Shown here: positions 11,401 to 22,679 of the stretch, piece by piece
Layout: every line of letters starts with the position of its first letter
How positions within the stretch are numbered: the first letter of the stretch is position 1
DNA from: Isoetes taiwanensis
Taxonomy: Eukaryota > Streptophyta > Lycopodiopsida > Isoetales > Isoetaceae
Reading direction: 5' to 3'
Assembly: GCA_021234155.1 (NCBI GenBank)
Contig: JAJEKV010000180.1
Coordinates: forward strand, 312,001-376,000
Length of the DNA stretch: 64,000 nucleotides
Made by a program: the position numbers and the translations under genes
The notes under the pieces: model-generated
What the model was told of the DNA's origin: nothing
Databases searched by the model: none
Seen by the model: the letters and a program-made list of their open reading frames with translations, nothing else

Positions 11401-12060
11401 TTTGCATTTACACATGTGAATTTTGAATTTATCCATGGAGTATAAACGTAATATACATGGGAGTATTTGTACTTTAAGTGTCTACATGCTTAGAGTACTT
11501 CTACACAGAGTATTGATACATTGTGTATTTGTACACAGAGTATTTATACTTATAGTATTTTGTACACATGGTATTTATACACAGAGTACTTCTACATAGA
11601 GTACTTATACATAGACTATTTGTACTTAAAAGTATTCATACATTTTGTATTTGTATATGGAGTATTTATACATTGTATTTGCCCACAGAGTATTTATACG
11701 TATAGTATTTTGCACATAGTGAATTTATACATCGAGTATTTATCTACTACCATTGACACAAATACATCGAGCATTTCAACATTGCACACTAAGTATTTAA
11801 ACACATGGTATTTATACACAGAGTATTTCTACATAGAGTACTTATACATAGACTACTTGCACTTATGAGTATTCATACTTTCTGTATTTGTGCATAAAGT
11901 ATTTATACATTGTGTATGCGTACACAAAATATTTATACATATAGTATATTGCACATTGAGTATTCATCTTCAACTCTTGATTCTAATACATTTAACATTG
12001 TACATAGTGTATTTAAACATTGAATCCTTGTACACAAAATATTTAGACACATGGTATTTG
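11401..12060. repeat. AT-rich minisatellite array 2, duplicate of array 1
   Basis: From 11403 the sequence repeats the leader seen at about 7993 (catttacacatgtgaatttt and onward), then continues with the same agtatttatacacaga-type units. It ends with three copies of the phrase tgcaaaactcatcaaatta, which also follows array 1. Confidence 0.85.
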
Positions 12061-12157
12061 TGCAAAACTCATCAAATTACAGACCATGGTATTTGTGCAA
12101 AACTCATCAAATTAAAAACCATGGTATTTGTGCAAAACTCATGATATTACAAACCAT

Positions 12158-14946
12158 CTAAGCAAGGCTCTCCATTTCAACTTCCTTCCAACTCCGTTTC
12201 TTGTCCTTTGGCCCCCTCTTCCTTATTTCCAAGAGTGGCTTGATCCTTGCAAGGCTCGTTCCATATGCCTCCTCTTCCTTTAGCACTGACAAAGACGATA
12301 TAGTTGTGTCATAGGCCTCTTCGTCCATCCTCTCAAGCCTGGTGTCAACTTGTCTCATCATCACCTCTGCGGCTATGAGGAGGCTGGGATCCTTGGAGGC
12401 CCGCCCCATAACCCTGGCAACACACGATTCTAGTGAGGCCCTAGCTTCCTCTACGGTCAACCCAACTTTCTTCATAGGGAGAATGTCATCCTCTAGACTA
12501 ACTATCTCTTCAGGTGAATCTCAAGGGGTGACCCTAGGTGTACATGGGCGCAAGTGCTCCATGCCACCACTTGCATTTCCATAATCGGAACCTAGAACCT
12601 TCAAGATGTCCTGCTCTCTGTAACTGTCCATTAGTTGGATAACCTTAACTTGGTGTTTGCAAAGGTTACCTTTGGCACCCCATGGGCAATCACAACTCGC
12701 CCAATTCCTATGTGCCCCACTCACAAAGTAGGGCTGGCGGTTGAGATCAAGAGTTTGGACATATGCCTCCCCTCCTTCAAGGTCTACAAACGTGACTGCA
12801 TCATCCGGAATCCGCCTCGCCCCTCGAATAGCCGACTCGATAATTTTCTCTTGTGATGTGTTTATAACAAAACCAGCCTCTTTCATCCCCCTGTGTGCTT
12901 GTAAATGGAACAACGTGGAGTGTTAGTGCACACGTAAATATACAAAATATGTTCTCTTTTGGAAATTACCTTGAGTATGTTGTGTGGGTCTCAACATCGT
13001 GGACAAGCATGTGTAGTAGCCAATCCATCCTCCTACCCTTTAGTTGTGATTTGGAGATGCCCAGGCGCATCTTAAGTGTCTTGTGCCAAGCCTCTATTGC
13101 AGCAGTGGTTTCTTGGTTTGAGTGGGGAAAGATTCTTGTGGCCAACACCCATTCACATATGTTGTGAGTCCACTCTCGACTCATGTAGGAGGCCAATTTT
13201 GGATACTGCGGATACTTTCCTTTCAAGATCTCCAACTTTCTCAAAGCTTCTACTTTAACAGCCTCATTGTAAGCCTCTCCATAGTCATTGTTACCTGAGG
13301 GACACTTGATTCCATGCATGATCTCACCCAATTCCTTAAACAATTGGTTCCTCATCTCCTTGTTCTTCATGTTCTTGCCTAACCACTTCAACCAGTCTCT
13401 TCTCACATGCCAGATGCAAAGGTTCAAGCGTACGCTAGGGTAAACCTGAAGTGGAGATAGATGCCACATGCTCAAGATGGTGTGCAAAATGAACCACTGA
13501 AAATTGCTATGGAAACATTGTTACCTTTTTAATTGCATGTATTTCGGCATCACAAGAATCGGTGATAAAGCATGAGGGCTTCCAGATTGAGTCCTGGCGT
13601 TCAACCCACACTTTTATGGCTTCTAGCCATCTTGCTATTGCATCGCTCTTCTGGGAGTTCGTGATAATCCAAGCCAAAGGCATCCCATTGAAGTAGTCAT
13701 CGAATCCAATGATAGTGAAGAGGTAGTACCTTTAATGTAAAATAGCAACACAACTTAACAATGTTAGCAAGGAAGTTAAAATTTTAAATGAGCTTTAAAA
13801 TACAAGAGGAGCGACCCTACCTCATCTCGTTTGTCTTGTAGGTTGAGTCAAGACACAATGCCCTATTCTTTTCAAATCTCAACAAGGCTCCCCTTTGGGT
13901 GGGAGTCATAACCCCCAATTGGAAGATGTCACCTTGCTCGTAGTGGAATACGCTGTCAAGGTGTTGTTGCACCCACATATGAGTGCTTGTAGCTTCATCT
14001 TCATGCAACTTCCAAACATTTCGGGCCACTACCTTTTCAATGTTGTAGATTTCATGCATCTTTAACATGTCATCTCTCGAAAGCCCCTCCAACCCAAGTA
14101 GTTCCTTCTTCAAGCTCACTCTTTCTTGTTGGATATTCATCACCATTCTAGGTGCAATGTAATGCAATAGCTTTTGTTTGATCCATTCTCTCTTTTCAGC
14201 CGTGAGCCACGGAGCCAGCCTATACCTCAACCCTTTCTCAACAGCTAAAGCTTTACCATGGCAAATTTCACCTTGCTTGTTCACGTGATCCCATTTGTGG
14301 TACGTAATTTGAGTGCAATCCGGAAGAAGGTAGAGCTGTCTCAAAGTGAAATGACATTGGCATTCCCTTCGAACACTCTCCCCCCTTTGAACTCTCCTCC
14401 TCCTTTGGCCTGGAGGAGGACGTCGATCTTCCAGAACATGGGTGTTCCCAGAATTGTCTTGGGGCCCAAAACTACACCAGTACCTTCTTTCCACCATTGA
14501 GGATGAATCAGCCATTGTTTAATTTCGATGTGTAATCTAAAAAACATATAGACAACAAGCTAGAGAACTGCATACCTTTTCAGAGACAGATATGTCCGAA
14601 TGCCTGGTTTTGATAGCTCCTTATTCATTTGAGAGCTTCTTATATGGAAGTTGCAGGGTGCATCCCCATTTTTTTGCTCCCCAGCAATGAAATCCGGCAC
14701 CCGTGAGGTGGGAATATAGGAAACCCACACCAATTGAGTGCCTCCTCCATCCAGATCAGGACCCTGGTGCTCTAGAACCGTCCACGGCAGCTGATTGTGG
14801 TCAAAATGCCCTTCTGCAGGGTTTGTTTGCCAAATCTCTGCTTGTACCTGCCACAGGAACCGTAATTAGAGCTTAGCCACAACAAAGAGATGGAACTGGA
14901 CAGTGTTCCAAGCACTCGCCTGCTCAATCTTCTCTTCGAGGTCCAT
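12158..14946 (-). CDS. MULE transposase (DDE, SWIM finger), nearly intact
   Basis: Probable exons on the minus strand: 14946-14920 (GC donor), 14847-14576, 14536-13821, 13729-13525, 13445-12970 and 12890-12158, about 800 codons. The order is: an N-terminal region; a Cys/His region resembling the FAR1/MULE DNA-binding part (RRECQCHFTLRQLY, then TYHKWDHV); LCLDSTYKTN with the first catalytic Asp; YLFTIIGFDDYFNGMPLAW; FITDSCDAEIHAI with the second Asp; LCIWHVRRDW; and WTHNICEWVLATR with a candidate Glu. The SWIM finger CDCPWGAKGNLCKHQ follows near 12660-12705. Two defects are visible: exon 3 must change frame somewhere between 14340 and 14515, and an in-frame TGA at 12521-12523 separates the SWIM region from a charged C-terminus. 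It acts in the nucleus on the element's ends. Confidence 0.88.
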
Positions 14947-14985
14947 GCCAAACTCCGCTGAGAACTTCTGGCAGGTGATTCCGTG

Positions 14986-15690
14986 TGATGGAATGGACAG
15001 ACTTATGTCCGCAGGCCGGACGAACTCACGACGCCACAATGGCCGTCGACCGGTTCCCGCCCACGGACCGGATGCATCCACCTGTCGATCCTGCGGAATC
15101 ACCAGTGGAGGAGTGATTCCATCTGGCAGAATCACTCCGGATTGATTCAATTCGACGGAATCACTAAACTGTGATTCCGTCCCACAGAATAGTGCAGTTG
15201 TGATACCGCCGGGCGGAATGCATTCGTGGTGATTCCATCTCGAAGAATCGGTCATTTGCGATTCCCTCGGGCAGAATCGCATGGTTGTGATTCCATCGGG
15301 CAGAATCGCATTGTTGCGATTCCATCTGGCGGAATAGCAATGTTGCGATTCCGTCTGGCGGAATAGCAATGTCGCGATTCCGTCTGGCGGAATAGCAATG
15401 TCGCGATTCCGTCTGGCGGAATAGCAATGTTGTGATTCCGTCTGGCGGAATAACACGGATTCCGTCTGGCAGAATAGCAATGTTGTGATTCCATCTGGCG
15501 GAATAACACGGTCGTTCGTGATTCCGTCTGGTGGAATAACGCGGGGGAGATTCCATCGCAAGGGAGATTATGGGTGTGATACCACCGGAAGGTATGTATC
15601 GCCTGAAAGCGACCCTGTCAGTACGGAAAATGGGGTTTCTGGTACGGATAACTGGGTCTCCGGCCTTGTGATTCTGCGGCAAGGAATATC
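14986..15690. repeat. Right subterminal array of 29-bp units (GGAATAGC...GATTCCGTCTGGC)
   Basis: About nine units of 29 bp (type gcggaatagcaatgtcgcga, then ttccgtctg) fill roughly 15240-15545. They are flanked on both sides by looser GTGATTCC and GGAATCAC words. Long open frames on both strands here are repeat artefacts. Together with 2989-3570 it gives the MULE palindrome-rich subterminal regions at both ends. Confidence 0.88.
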
Positions 15691-15733
15691 TTGCGATGGA
15701 ATCACAATAACCGGGGTAAAAATATTTTCACCC
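15665..15733 (-). repeat. Right terminal inverted repeat of the MULE
   Basis: This is the inverted partner of 2964-3032 and ends at base 15733, directly next to the 9-bp target duplication. Confidence 0.92.
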
Positions 15734-15742
15734 AAAAAAGTT
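15734..15742. repeat. Right target-site duplication of the MULE
   Basis: AAAAAAGTT directly abuts the right terminal inverted repeat ending at 15733 and equals 2955-2963. Confidence 0.9.
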
Positions 15743-16315
15743 TTGGCAAGTGCGAAGGTTATCAATATTGAAACAACGAATAGAGCTCAAGACAATGGCT
15801 TCGTTGACTCGTTGCAATCACGTAACTTCTGAGATGACAAATCCAAAGTTCGAATTGCAAAAGAAAAGAGCCATATTGATTCAAAATCTGACTTAGATGC
15901 TATATGCCCTTAGTAATATTAAAGCAACTAATGAAGCACAAGAAAATGTCTTCGTTGCTAACTTCTAATGCCTGTCTATGATTGAACAACAGGTCAACTC
16001 AATGATCACAAGCAGCTACAAATTCAAGTATACATCAAGCCAAACAAATAAAGTCAATGGTTAAATAAGATGTATACACCATATGACTTGAGAATCAGTG
16101 AAATGTTCCTCTACAACACCATCAAAGCAAACCAAAGATGTTCACAGCCGCGCATTGCATTGTCGAATATTTGATGTCAATAGTGGGCTCAGATATAAAG
16201 ATAAATAAAAGGCATTAAAAAATGAATGCAATACAATATACGATGTGTATTGTTGGACTTGCATTGAAATTTCAATAGCCTTTCCCGTTTCGATAACTTA
16301 GGTTTGAAGGAAGAT
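15743..16315. promoter_or_regulatory. Upstream region of the twin-CX9C gene, next to the MULE
   Basis: This 573-bp stretch lies between the MULE target duplication and the ATG at 16316. It has no gene and must hold the promoter and 5' leader. The MULE right end therefore sits within the likely promoter-proximal region. Confidence 0.5.
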
Positions 16316-17371
16316 ATGGACGCAGCTTTGCGTAACTGGTTTGGCGATGGAGGCCGCACTACCCATAGCAATTCTTCTTCTTCTAGCACCAATACCGACG
16401 CTGATTCCTGTTCTTACAGCAGAGTGCGCCGGAGTAAATGTTCCACTGTGCAGGATCCTGAAACAAACAAGCCCATCAAAAAATGCGAAAAGACCGAGGA
16501 GCTTTTGCGGCACTGTGTTGGAAAGTAAGTATTTCCTTATTTGACTTCCTTTCGAACTGGCTGAAGACTTTTTTTGCTTCCTTCCCTTTGATTAGGTTTA
16601 AATTGTGTTTTTCAAAAACTCAATACCTAGCTTTGTCATAACCTCTGTCATCCCTATCTGGACATTTCTTTGTTTTCTTTTCTTTGATTAGGTTTACCTT
16701 GTGTTTTTCGAAAATGCATTACCTGAAGCCCTGCCATGTCCTCTGTCATCACTATATGGATATTGAATATACAACTCGTTGCTCATAGAACTTGTAATAC
16801 AGAGCCATTGCAGAGAATAAAATAGTCAAAAGCCTATCACAGGTTTGAAGCGTGACAGGAACATGCTATATGCTGAATTCATAATTACTTAGTATTCTGC
16901 AGCATTCCTACCTGTTTGATTGTATCATCTAAATCAGCAAGGAATACTGCTTTGTCTTGTAGGCCAACTGAAATTGTTGAACGGAATACCGAGTACTCTG
17001 AGGAGGAGGTGCCTCCCAGTCATGCATATGAGCATGCTGTTCCCGAACATGATATGTTCAGTTATGCTGATAGAGAATCTCCTCTGAAGTTTCCTGAACA
17101 CTTCGGAAATGACCTATCTAGTGGGCTGGAAAGCTTTTTCCATGCTGCAGAAGAAATGGCAAATGAAATAATTGGGCAGTTTGGGTTTCACAGATCTGAA
17201 CCTAGGGGAGAGTTTCCAGGTCATTTTCAGGTGTTTACAGATGAACACGCCAATGAAAACTTTGGAAGAAGAGTTTTTCGGGATTGGTCTTCAAAAACCC
17301 CTGTTCAGCAAGATGAATATAAGAAGCATCCAGATTTTTCTACGTACTCAAAACATACGCGGGAAGTATAG
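16316..17371 (+). CDS. Twin-CX9C protein, Fra a 1/Mal d 1-associated family
   Basis: Exons 16316-16524 and 16963-17371 join in phase 2 across a 438-bp GT-AG intron and give 205 codons without defects. Residues near 33-70 contain two CX9C motifs: CSYSRVRRSKC and CEKTEELLRHC, separated by a short polar linker. Twin CX9C proteins generally fold into a disulfide-linked helical hairpin and are often imported into the mitochondrial intermembrane space through Mia40, but the location here is inferred. After the intron come RPTEIVE-type residues, an acidic EYSEEEV segment, an amphipathic stretch (LESFFHAAEEMANEIIGQF) and a short end (KHTREV). This layout matches the plant Fra a 1/Mal d 1-associated proteins as I remember them; their biochemical role is unclear. 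The ATG was chosen as the first in frame with the Cys motifs; frame 16304 would need a TTG start. Confidence 0.82.
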
Positions 17372-19337
17372 GAGCTATGGTAACTGTCGGTGTTTGTCAG
17401 CAGGTTATCTGAGCAAGCGGATATATATGGAGTCATTTGTTCTCTTCTTGGCTCTTTTGGGGCTGGCTTATAAAATTTGCTAAGATGAAATTTACTTAGA
17501 TGTGTATATATATCTATTGTGAGGATGAAATATACTTTAATAGTCTTGTGAAAGAGTGTGAAATATACAGGCTGCATTATGTTTTTTCCAGCTAAGGGCT
17601 GTAGTCTGTCAGAGTAGATGGTTTGTTCAGTGTTAAGAACCACAGGTGCTTTGTTCCATCCTTTGGAGAGTAAGAACCACATATAATTTCTCATTTGGTG
17701 TATACCCAAGGTTTATAATGAAATGATTTTTAGAAATGATCTAGATCTAGATTAAAACTATCGATGTTGAATAATTGGATATAGAGATGCACTGCAGATT
17801 CCTTATTATCGCTCATTCCCAGCCATTGATCACTCTAATATTCCTTCTATTATTCCTCGCAGAGCATTCTCGACCGTTCGTTGACTCTGTGATGGGGTCA
17901 AATTGCCATTTCCACGTCACCATAAGATTTATAAACCATTGGCATGAGTCAACATACAAGTCAATTAGAAAACACCATGCAAGAAAGGGGACTTGAACCC
18001 CCTGCCATATGAGGCAGACCCAAGCTGTATTAGGAGGCTCTACTACTTCCTTATTATAGCTTTACGTGTAGTGGTCTATCTAATAAATCATCAATACTTA
18101 TTTATAATTGGGCATGGCATGCATATACATCAAAACAATCAACATGTGTACTTTGGGGCCGAGGAATTCAACCTCAGATATGCCATACCCCATAATGTCA
18201 CAACATGACATGATATAAACCCTTCATGGAGAGGGGTGGTTCTCCACTATTTTCATACGTACATAGACTTAATACACAACAGATAATGACAGTAAAAAAA
18301 TAGATACACCTAGCTCCATCATAGTAAGTTGAAAAATCAGATCTCAAAGTTAAGATTTACATCATTTATCCAGATGGAAGATGGATTACGCATTGCTTCA
18401 TGCAATGCTTCGTGTTAAGCCCAATTGTCCAACTGTAAAACTTGAACTGCAAAGCTTGAATATGCAAATACACAACAGTAGGAAGATTAACTCTAGATTC
18501 ACCTCAAAAATTAATAGCTCTACACTCACCTTGAAAAGTATGTATCTTCGGTCTAAGAGATTATCTGAAAGCATGATAAAGGAAGGAAAAATCAAAAGCT
18601 CAATCTTAGGCAACATTTCCACTATAAACTGCCCAAATTTCCTGCTCTAAAATTCCAATGTCGTGCTGTACACCTCATAGTGATATTTAACCAGCTTGGA
18701 GGTGTCCTTTGTAAGGCAATGCTGAAGATGAGATAAGCCGAAATTACACAGTATCTAAGTTCCCTCCACAAATTCCATGCCACTTCCAACAAACAAGACA
18801 GAAACGACCTTCAGATGCACTCTCCAAATTCCCTCAACAAAACTGCTAACAAGACTTGAACAGCAGGGAAAATACACAGCTTAGCTCTGCCTTACCTGCA
18901 GGATGAGAAACCCTATCAAGCCAGGGCATGCTGACGCCTCCACAAATTCTATGCCACAGAAACGACCTTCAAAAAATCCTAAGACTCGGCTCTGCCTTAC
19001 CTAGAAGAGAAAACCTATGAAGCCATGCCATGCCGGAGCCTCCGCCTCGCCACCAACGTGCTGCTTCGAATCCGACAGCTGGAATCTGCTCACGGCTCCA
19101 TCTCCATGAATCCGACAGCTGGAAGTCCGCTCATCCCAGGCATCGCGACCTGCAGCTTGATCTGCAGTTTCCATCCCTAGATGTTAAAAAAAAAAGCCTT
19201 CCTTAAAAAACCTTTAAACTTCCACATCGGGCCATCCAACGTCAGCATAATACGTATTCACATACGAATACGTCGAAAAAACCATGATAAATCTTATGGT
19301 ACCCGATACCCAAATTACATTTTGGGAACCTTATGGG
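17372..19337. other. 3' region of the twin-CX9C gene and intergenic sequence
   Basis: The likely 3' UTR occupies the first 200-350 bases. Beyond it no supported gene is visible. Around 18771-18972 the phrase cctccacaaattc followed by atgccac and agaaacgaccttca occurs twice, and near 19064-19125 the phrase aatccgacagctggaa occurs twice, so small local duplications are present. Confidence 0.5.
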
Positions 19338-19534
19338 TGAACCAAAAGCTTCTGAATAGATTGTATTTCTTGAAGAATGAAGAAGATACAAGAGCGTCTA
19401 GGATACTAGTTAGACTTCTATAATTGAATGAAGCGTGACTGTGGCTTATAAAGACATGCCCCGTCAGCAACAGGCGACTCAGCATGTATAGTCATCTAGA
19501 CACGTGGATAATCCTCTAATGCCCCCCTTGATGA

Positions 19535-20212
19535 CTAGCATGGCTGAGAAATGAGCAACAAAAAACAAAAAACAAAGAGAATGCTTTGAGAGGCATAAGA
19601 CTGAAGACCCAAAACACCTTTCATTTGTTTGAATAATCTGCCTGAAAGTGGTTTAATGAAACCATGAGCCAACTGGTCTTTGGTGGAGCAATAGAAAAGA
19701 GTAAGATAACCATTTTGGTGGAGCAATAGAAAAGAGTAAGATAACCATTTTGCAACTGCTCTTGAATAAAACAGAGTTTTATATCCAAATGTTTGATTTG
19801 CAAGTGCATCTTGAAATCCTTGACATGCGAAATAGCTCCATTATTATCACAATAGAGTTGAGCAGGTTTGATTGATATGCCAGCAACCACTTTAATTCTT
19901 GAGTTCTGTAGTACTAATACTATTAGTACTTTGAGTTTTAGAACCCCAACTAACAGGACTGTTACCAAAGAAAGACACAAAACCTGTAAGAGATTGCCTG
20001 GAATCCAAATCTGTAGAGGCCATATCATAATAGAATCTTAGACGACAAGGAGCTTGGGTTCTAAAACCTTGCCATAGGAAATGAGTACCTTTAAGATAAC
20101 GAACCACTTGCTTGGCTGCCTTCCAGTGAGATTGCTTTGGATGTGTCATAAATCTCGTAAGAACTCCAACATCATATGTTATATCCGGACGTGTAATGGT
20201 GAGATAGAGCAA
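19535..20212 (-). pseudogene. Copia RT C-terminus and RNase H fragment
   Basis: On the minus strand, MLYLTITRPDITYDVGVLTR, then the segments around WKAAKQVVRYLKGT, DMASTDLDSRQSLTGFV and FFGNSPVSWGSKTQ, are the Copia RT-RNase H junction. After that, PAQLYCDNNGAISHVKD and KHLDIKLCFIQEQL match the RNase H end in another frame. A 41-bp piece around gtggagcaatagaaaagagt is tandemly duplicated near 19680-19755. Confidence 0.82.
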
Positions 20213-20224
20213 TGCATCGACTAA

Positions 20225-21262
20225 CTATCTGTAGAGAGTAGCATCAGCATCAACGTCTTCATCGTTTGATTGAAGAGTCGACTTTTGACCTGGATCCCAA
20301 GGAATAAGTCCAGGTTTGCAATCTATCATATGAAATTTATCCAAACTTTTTGAGACATATTTTTGTTGGGTTAAATGGATACCTTTTGGAAGTTTGCCAT
20401 AACTCAAGACCTAAACAATAGTGCATATAAGGCCAAGGTCTGTAACCTCAAAATCAGCTGCGATAGATGCTTTTGTTCAACAAGAGGGAATGCGCTACTT
20501 GTCATAATCGTATCATCAACATAAAGATGGCAGAAACTTGGGAATCCTAAAACTTAAAATAGAAACTAGGATCTGCTTGAGATCTAAGATAGCCCATATT
20601 CATAAGATAAGCATTTATCTTCTGGTTCCAGCATCTAGGTGTCTGCCTAAGTCCATACAGACTTTCCTATAACTTGCAAACATAACGAGGGTACTCCTCA
20701 TTCACAAAACTCAGAGGTTGCTACATGTACAACTCCTCTTTTAAATCTCCATTTAAAAAAGCTGATTTGAAATCTAGCTGATGAACAGGTCAAGAATTGT
20801 GTGCTGCTAAAGCAAGAGCAGCACGTAGTGTGTCAAGCCGAACAACGGCGCAAAAACATCATTATAGTCAAAACCTTCTTGTTGTGTATATCCCTTAGCA
20901 ACAAGTCTGGTTTCGTGCTTAGAAATCGTACCATCTGAATGGAATTTGGTGCGATATACCCACTTTGCACCAATGATATTCTTTACTGGAGGTTTTGGCA
21001 CAAGCTCCCAAGTACCTTGTTTATGCAACATGCCTAATTCATCCTTCATTGCACTAACCCAATGATCACATTTTGTTGCTTGACCATAGAAGATAAGATC
21101 ACTGTCATTGAGAACTTCATAATTACACATATTAGAATCGTCACAAGCACGCAAAGATAGGTCAACGAGCCGGCGAGATCGTCTAGGTACAATTGGCAGA
21201 GACTTAGTTGAATACTCCAGTTCATCAACTTGATTGAGTCCAGAGATTGTTAACGGAGACAA
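20225..21262 (-). pseudogene. Copia reverse transcriptase fragment
   Basis: On the minus strand, WVSAMKDELGMLHKQGTWEL, then IIGAKWVYRTKFHSDGTI and RLVAKGYTQQEGFDYNDVFAP, match the start of the Copia RVT_2 domain very closely. The frame then breaks; later pieces continue to about 20225 (KLPKGIHLTQQKYVSKSL). Confidence 0.85.
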
Positions 21263-21911
21263 TGATGGTGAAGTCGGTAAGTGATCTTGTAACTCAAGAG
21301 CTTCAAAATCAGTATAAGAATTTGAAGAAATTGAACGAGTTTGAGAAACAGGGGAAAAAGAAGGTGACTGATCATTGGCAGCAATAAGAATTGTAGAAGG
21401 GTCATGAGAAACAACAAGGTTATCAGTGGAAGGTATGGAATACTAGGATGTGACACAGATGGAGACATACATGAGACAGCTGATGAAACAGAGGACTCAA
21501 TATCAAATAAATTGAAAATTGCCTTGTCATAATCAAATGCAGCAGATTGAGAATCAAAAAGTATTGAACATCTTCCACAAATTCCATACTCCTAGAAGCA
21601 AAAACCTTCTTGGTAACTGGATCAAAACATCTCCAAGCCTTCATGATAGGAGTGTACCCAATGAATATGACCTTAACTGCCCTGTCAGATAATTTCCCTT
21701 TCTTTTGAAGTATTTCTTGAGGATAAGAAGCATATCCTACACAACCAAATACAGGAAGATCAGGCTTAACTTCATAAAGAGCCTCAAAAGGAGTTTTTAA
21801 TTCAAGGCTTTTGTGGGAGCTCTGTTAGAAAAATAATATGCAGTGCACTGCCTCAAATTCTTGTGTTTTAACATACTCCTTGTCAAATTAAAAAAAGTTC
21901 GATGTTTACGT

Positions 21912-22668
21912 TTAGCGATTCCATTCTGCTGCATAGAGCACTATGAGTTCTCTATGAATACCCTTGTCCTTCAGATAAATTGCAAACTCAGCTGACAAAT
22001 TTTCCTTTGCATTATCTGTCCCGAGAGCCTTGATTGAGGTAGAAAACTGGTTTTGAACCAAGGCACTGAATGTTTTGAATGTAAAGAAGAAGAAGGCTTG
22101 AGATTTAAACTTAAGAGTATAGACCCATGTGTACCGACTAAAATTATCAACAAACATAATAAAATACCTGTTCCCAGCCAATCAGTAAGCATGTAACAGA
22201 TATCCGCGTGAATAAGCTCTAAAGGCTTAGTAGCACGAAAGGCAGCTTGTTTGGGATAAGGCGCCTATACTTGCTTACCCAATCTGCATGCATGACAATG
22301 CAGGTCTTGAAACTTAAGTGATGGTAATCCTTTGACCATATCTAATTTTGATGCTATAGTCAAAGCAGAAATACCAACATGACTATATCTCTCATGCCAC
22401 AAAGATTTGAAGTTTGGAGAGAGTTTGCAGCAAGAGAAGACTCTTCAGTTGACTGTGCATGAGAACTCAGCTTGCCTTGAAGCACATAGAGACCTTCTTT
22501 GGTTAAATGTCCTTGAGCAAGAGGACCAAGTAAATTTACATCAATAAAGTGTAACGAATTTTTCTGCAATATGTGAACCAATCCTCCAATAAAAAGAACT
22601 GACAAACCCAATTGTTTATCAAACTGGTTAACACTAAAACCAACAACCCGGGTACAAGAGCACATCAT
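21912..22668 (-). pseudogene. Copia integrase fragment
   Basis: On the minus strand, sequence of the type GNRYFIMFVDNFSRYTWVY, then IKALGTDNAKENLS, carries the Asp of the rve integrase core and the second catalytic Asp region. The remainder toward 22668 resembles the pre-integrase region but is shifted in frame and has stops. Confidence 0.72.
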
Positions 22669-22679
22669 TAAGTTTGAAA

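Larger units (their letters stand above)
2964..15733 (-). mobile_element. Complete Mutator-like element (MULE), 12,770 bp
   Basis: Both ends are defined directly. Bases 2964-3032 and the reverse complement of 15665-15733 match over 69 positions with one mismatch. The left end starts GGATGAAAATA and the right end GGGTGAAAATA. The element is flanked by the identical 9-mer AAAAAAGTT at 2955-2963 and 15734-15742; a 9-bp target duplication is diagnostic of Mutator transposition. Inside lie a MULE transposase with SWIM finger (minus strand), a ULP1-like protease pseudogene (plus strand), a convergent pair of unknown paralogous genes, a 0.53-kb inverted-repeat element and several tandem arrays. The near-identical ends suggest fairly recent insertion, although the transposase shows one nonsense codon and a probable frameshift. 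Strand is given from the transposase. Confidence 0.92.

Noticed and set aside
15240-15545. 29-bp repeats that superficially resemble a CRISPR array
   Set aside because: Units are directly adjacent with no unique spacers, have graded substitutions, and lie in plant nuclear DNA inside a MULE.
14866-15832. Open frames of 80-231 codons over the right subterminal MULE region
   Set aside because: Repetitive peptides rich in Arg, Ser, Asp and Gly from the 29-bp array; only the short terminal part joins the transposase.
17985-18180. tRNA-like phrases (cttgaaccccctgcc, ggggccgaggaattcaacc)
   Set aside because: They resemble T-arm sequences but no complete cloverleaf with anticodon arm and acceptor stem could be built.
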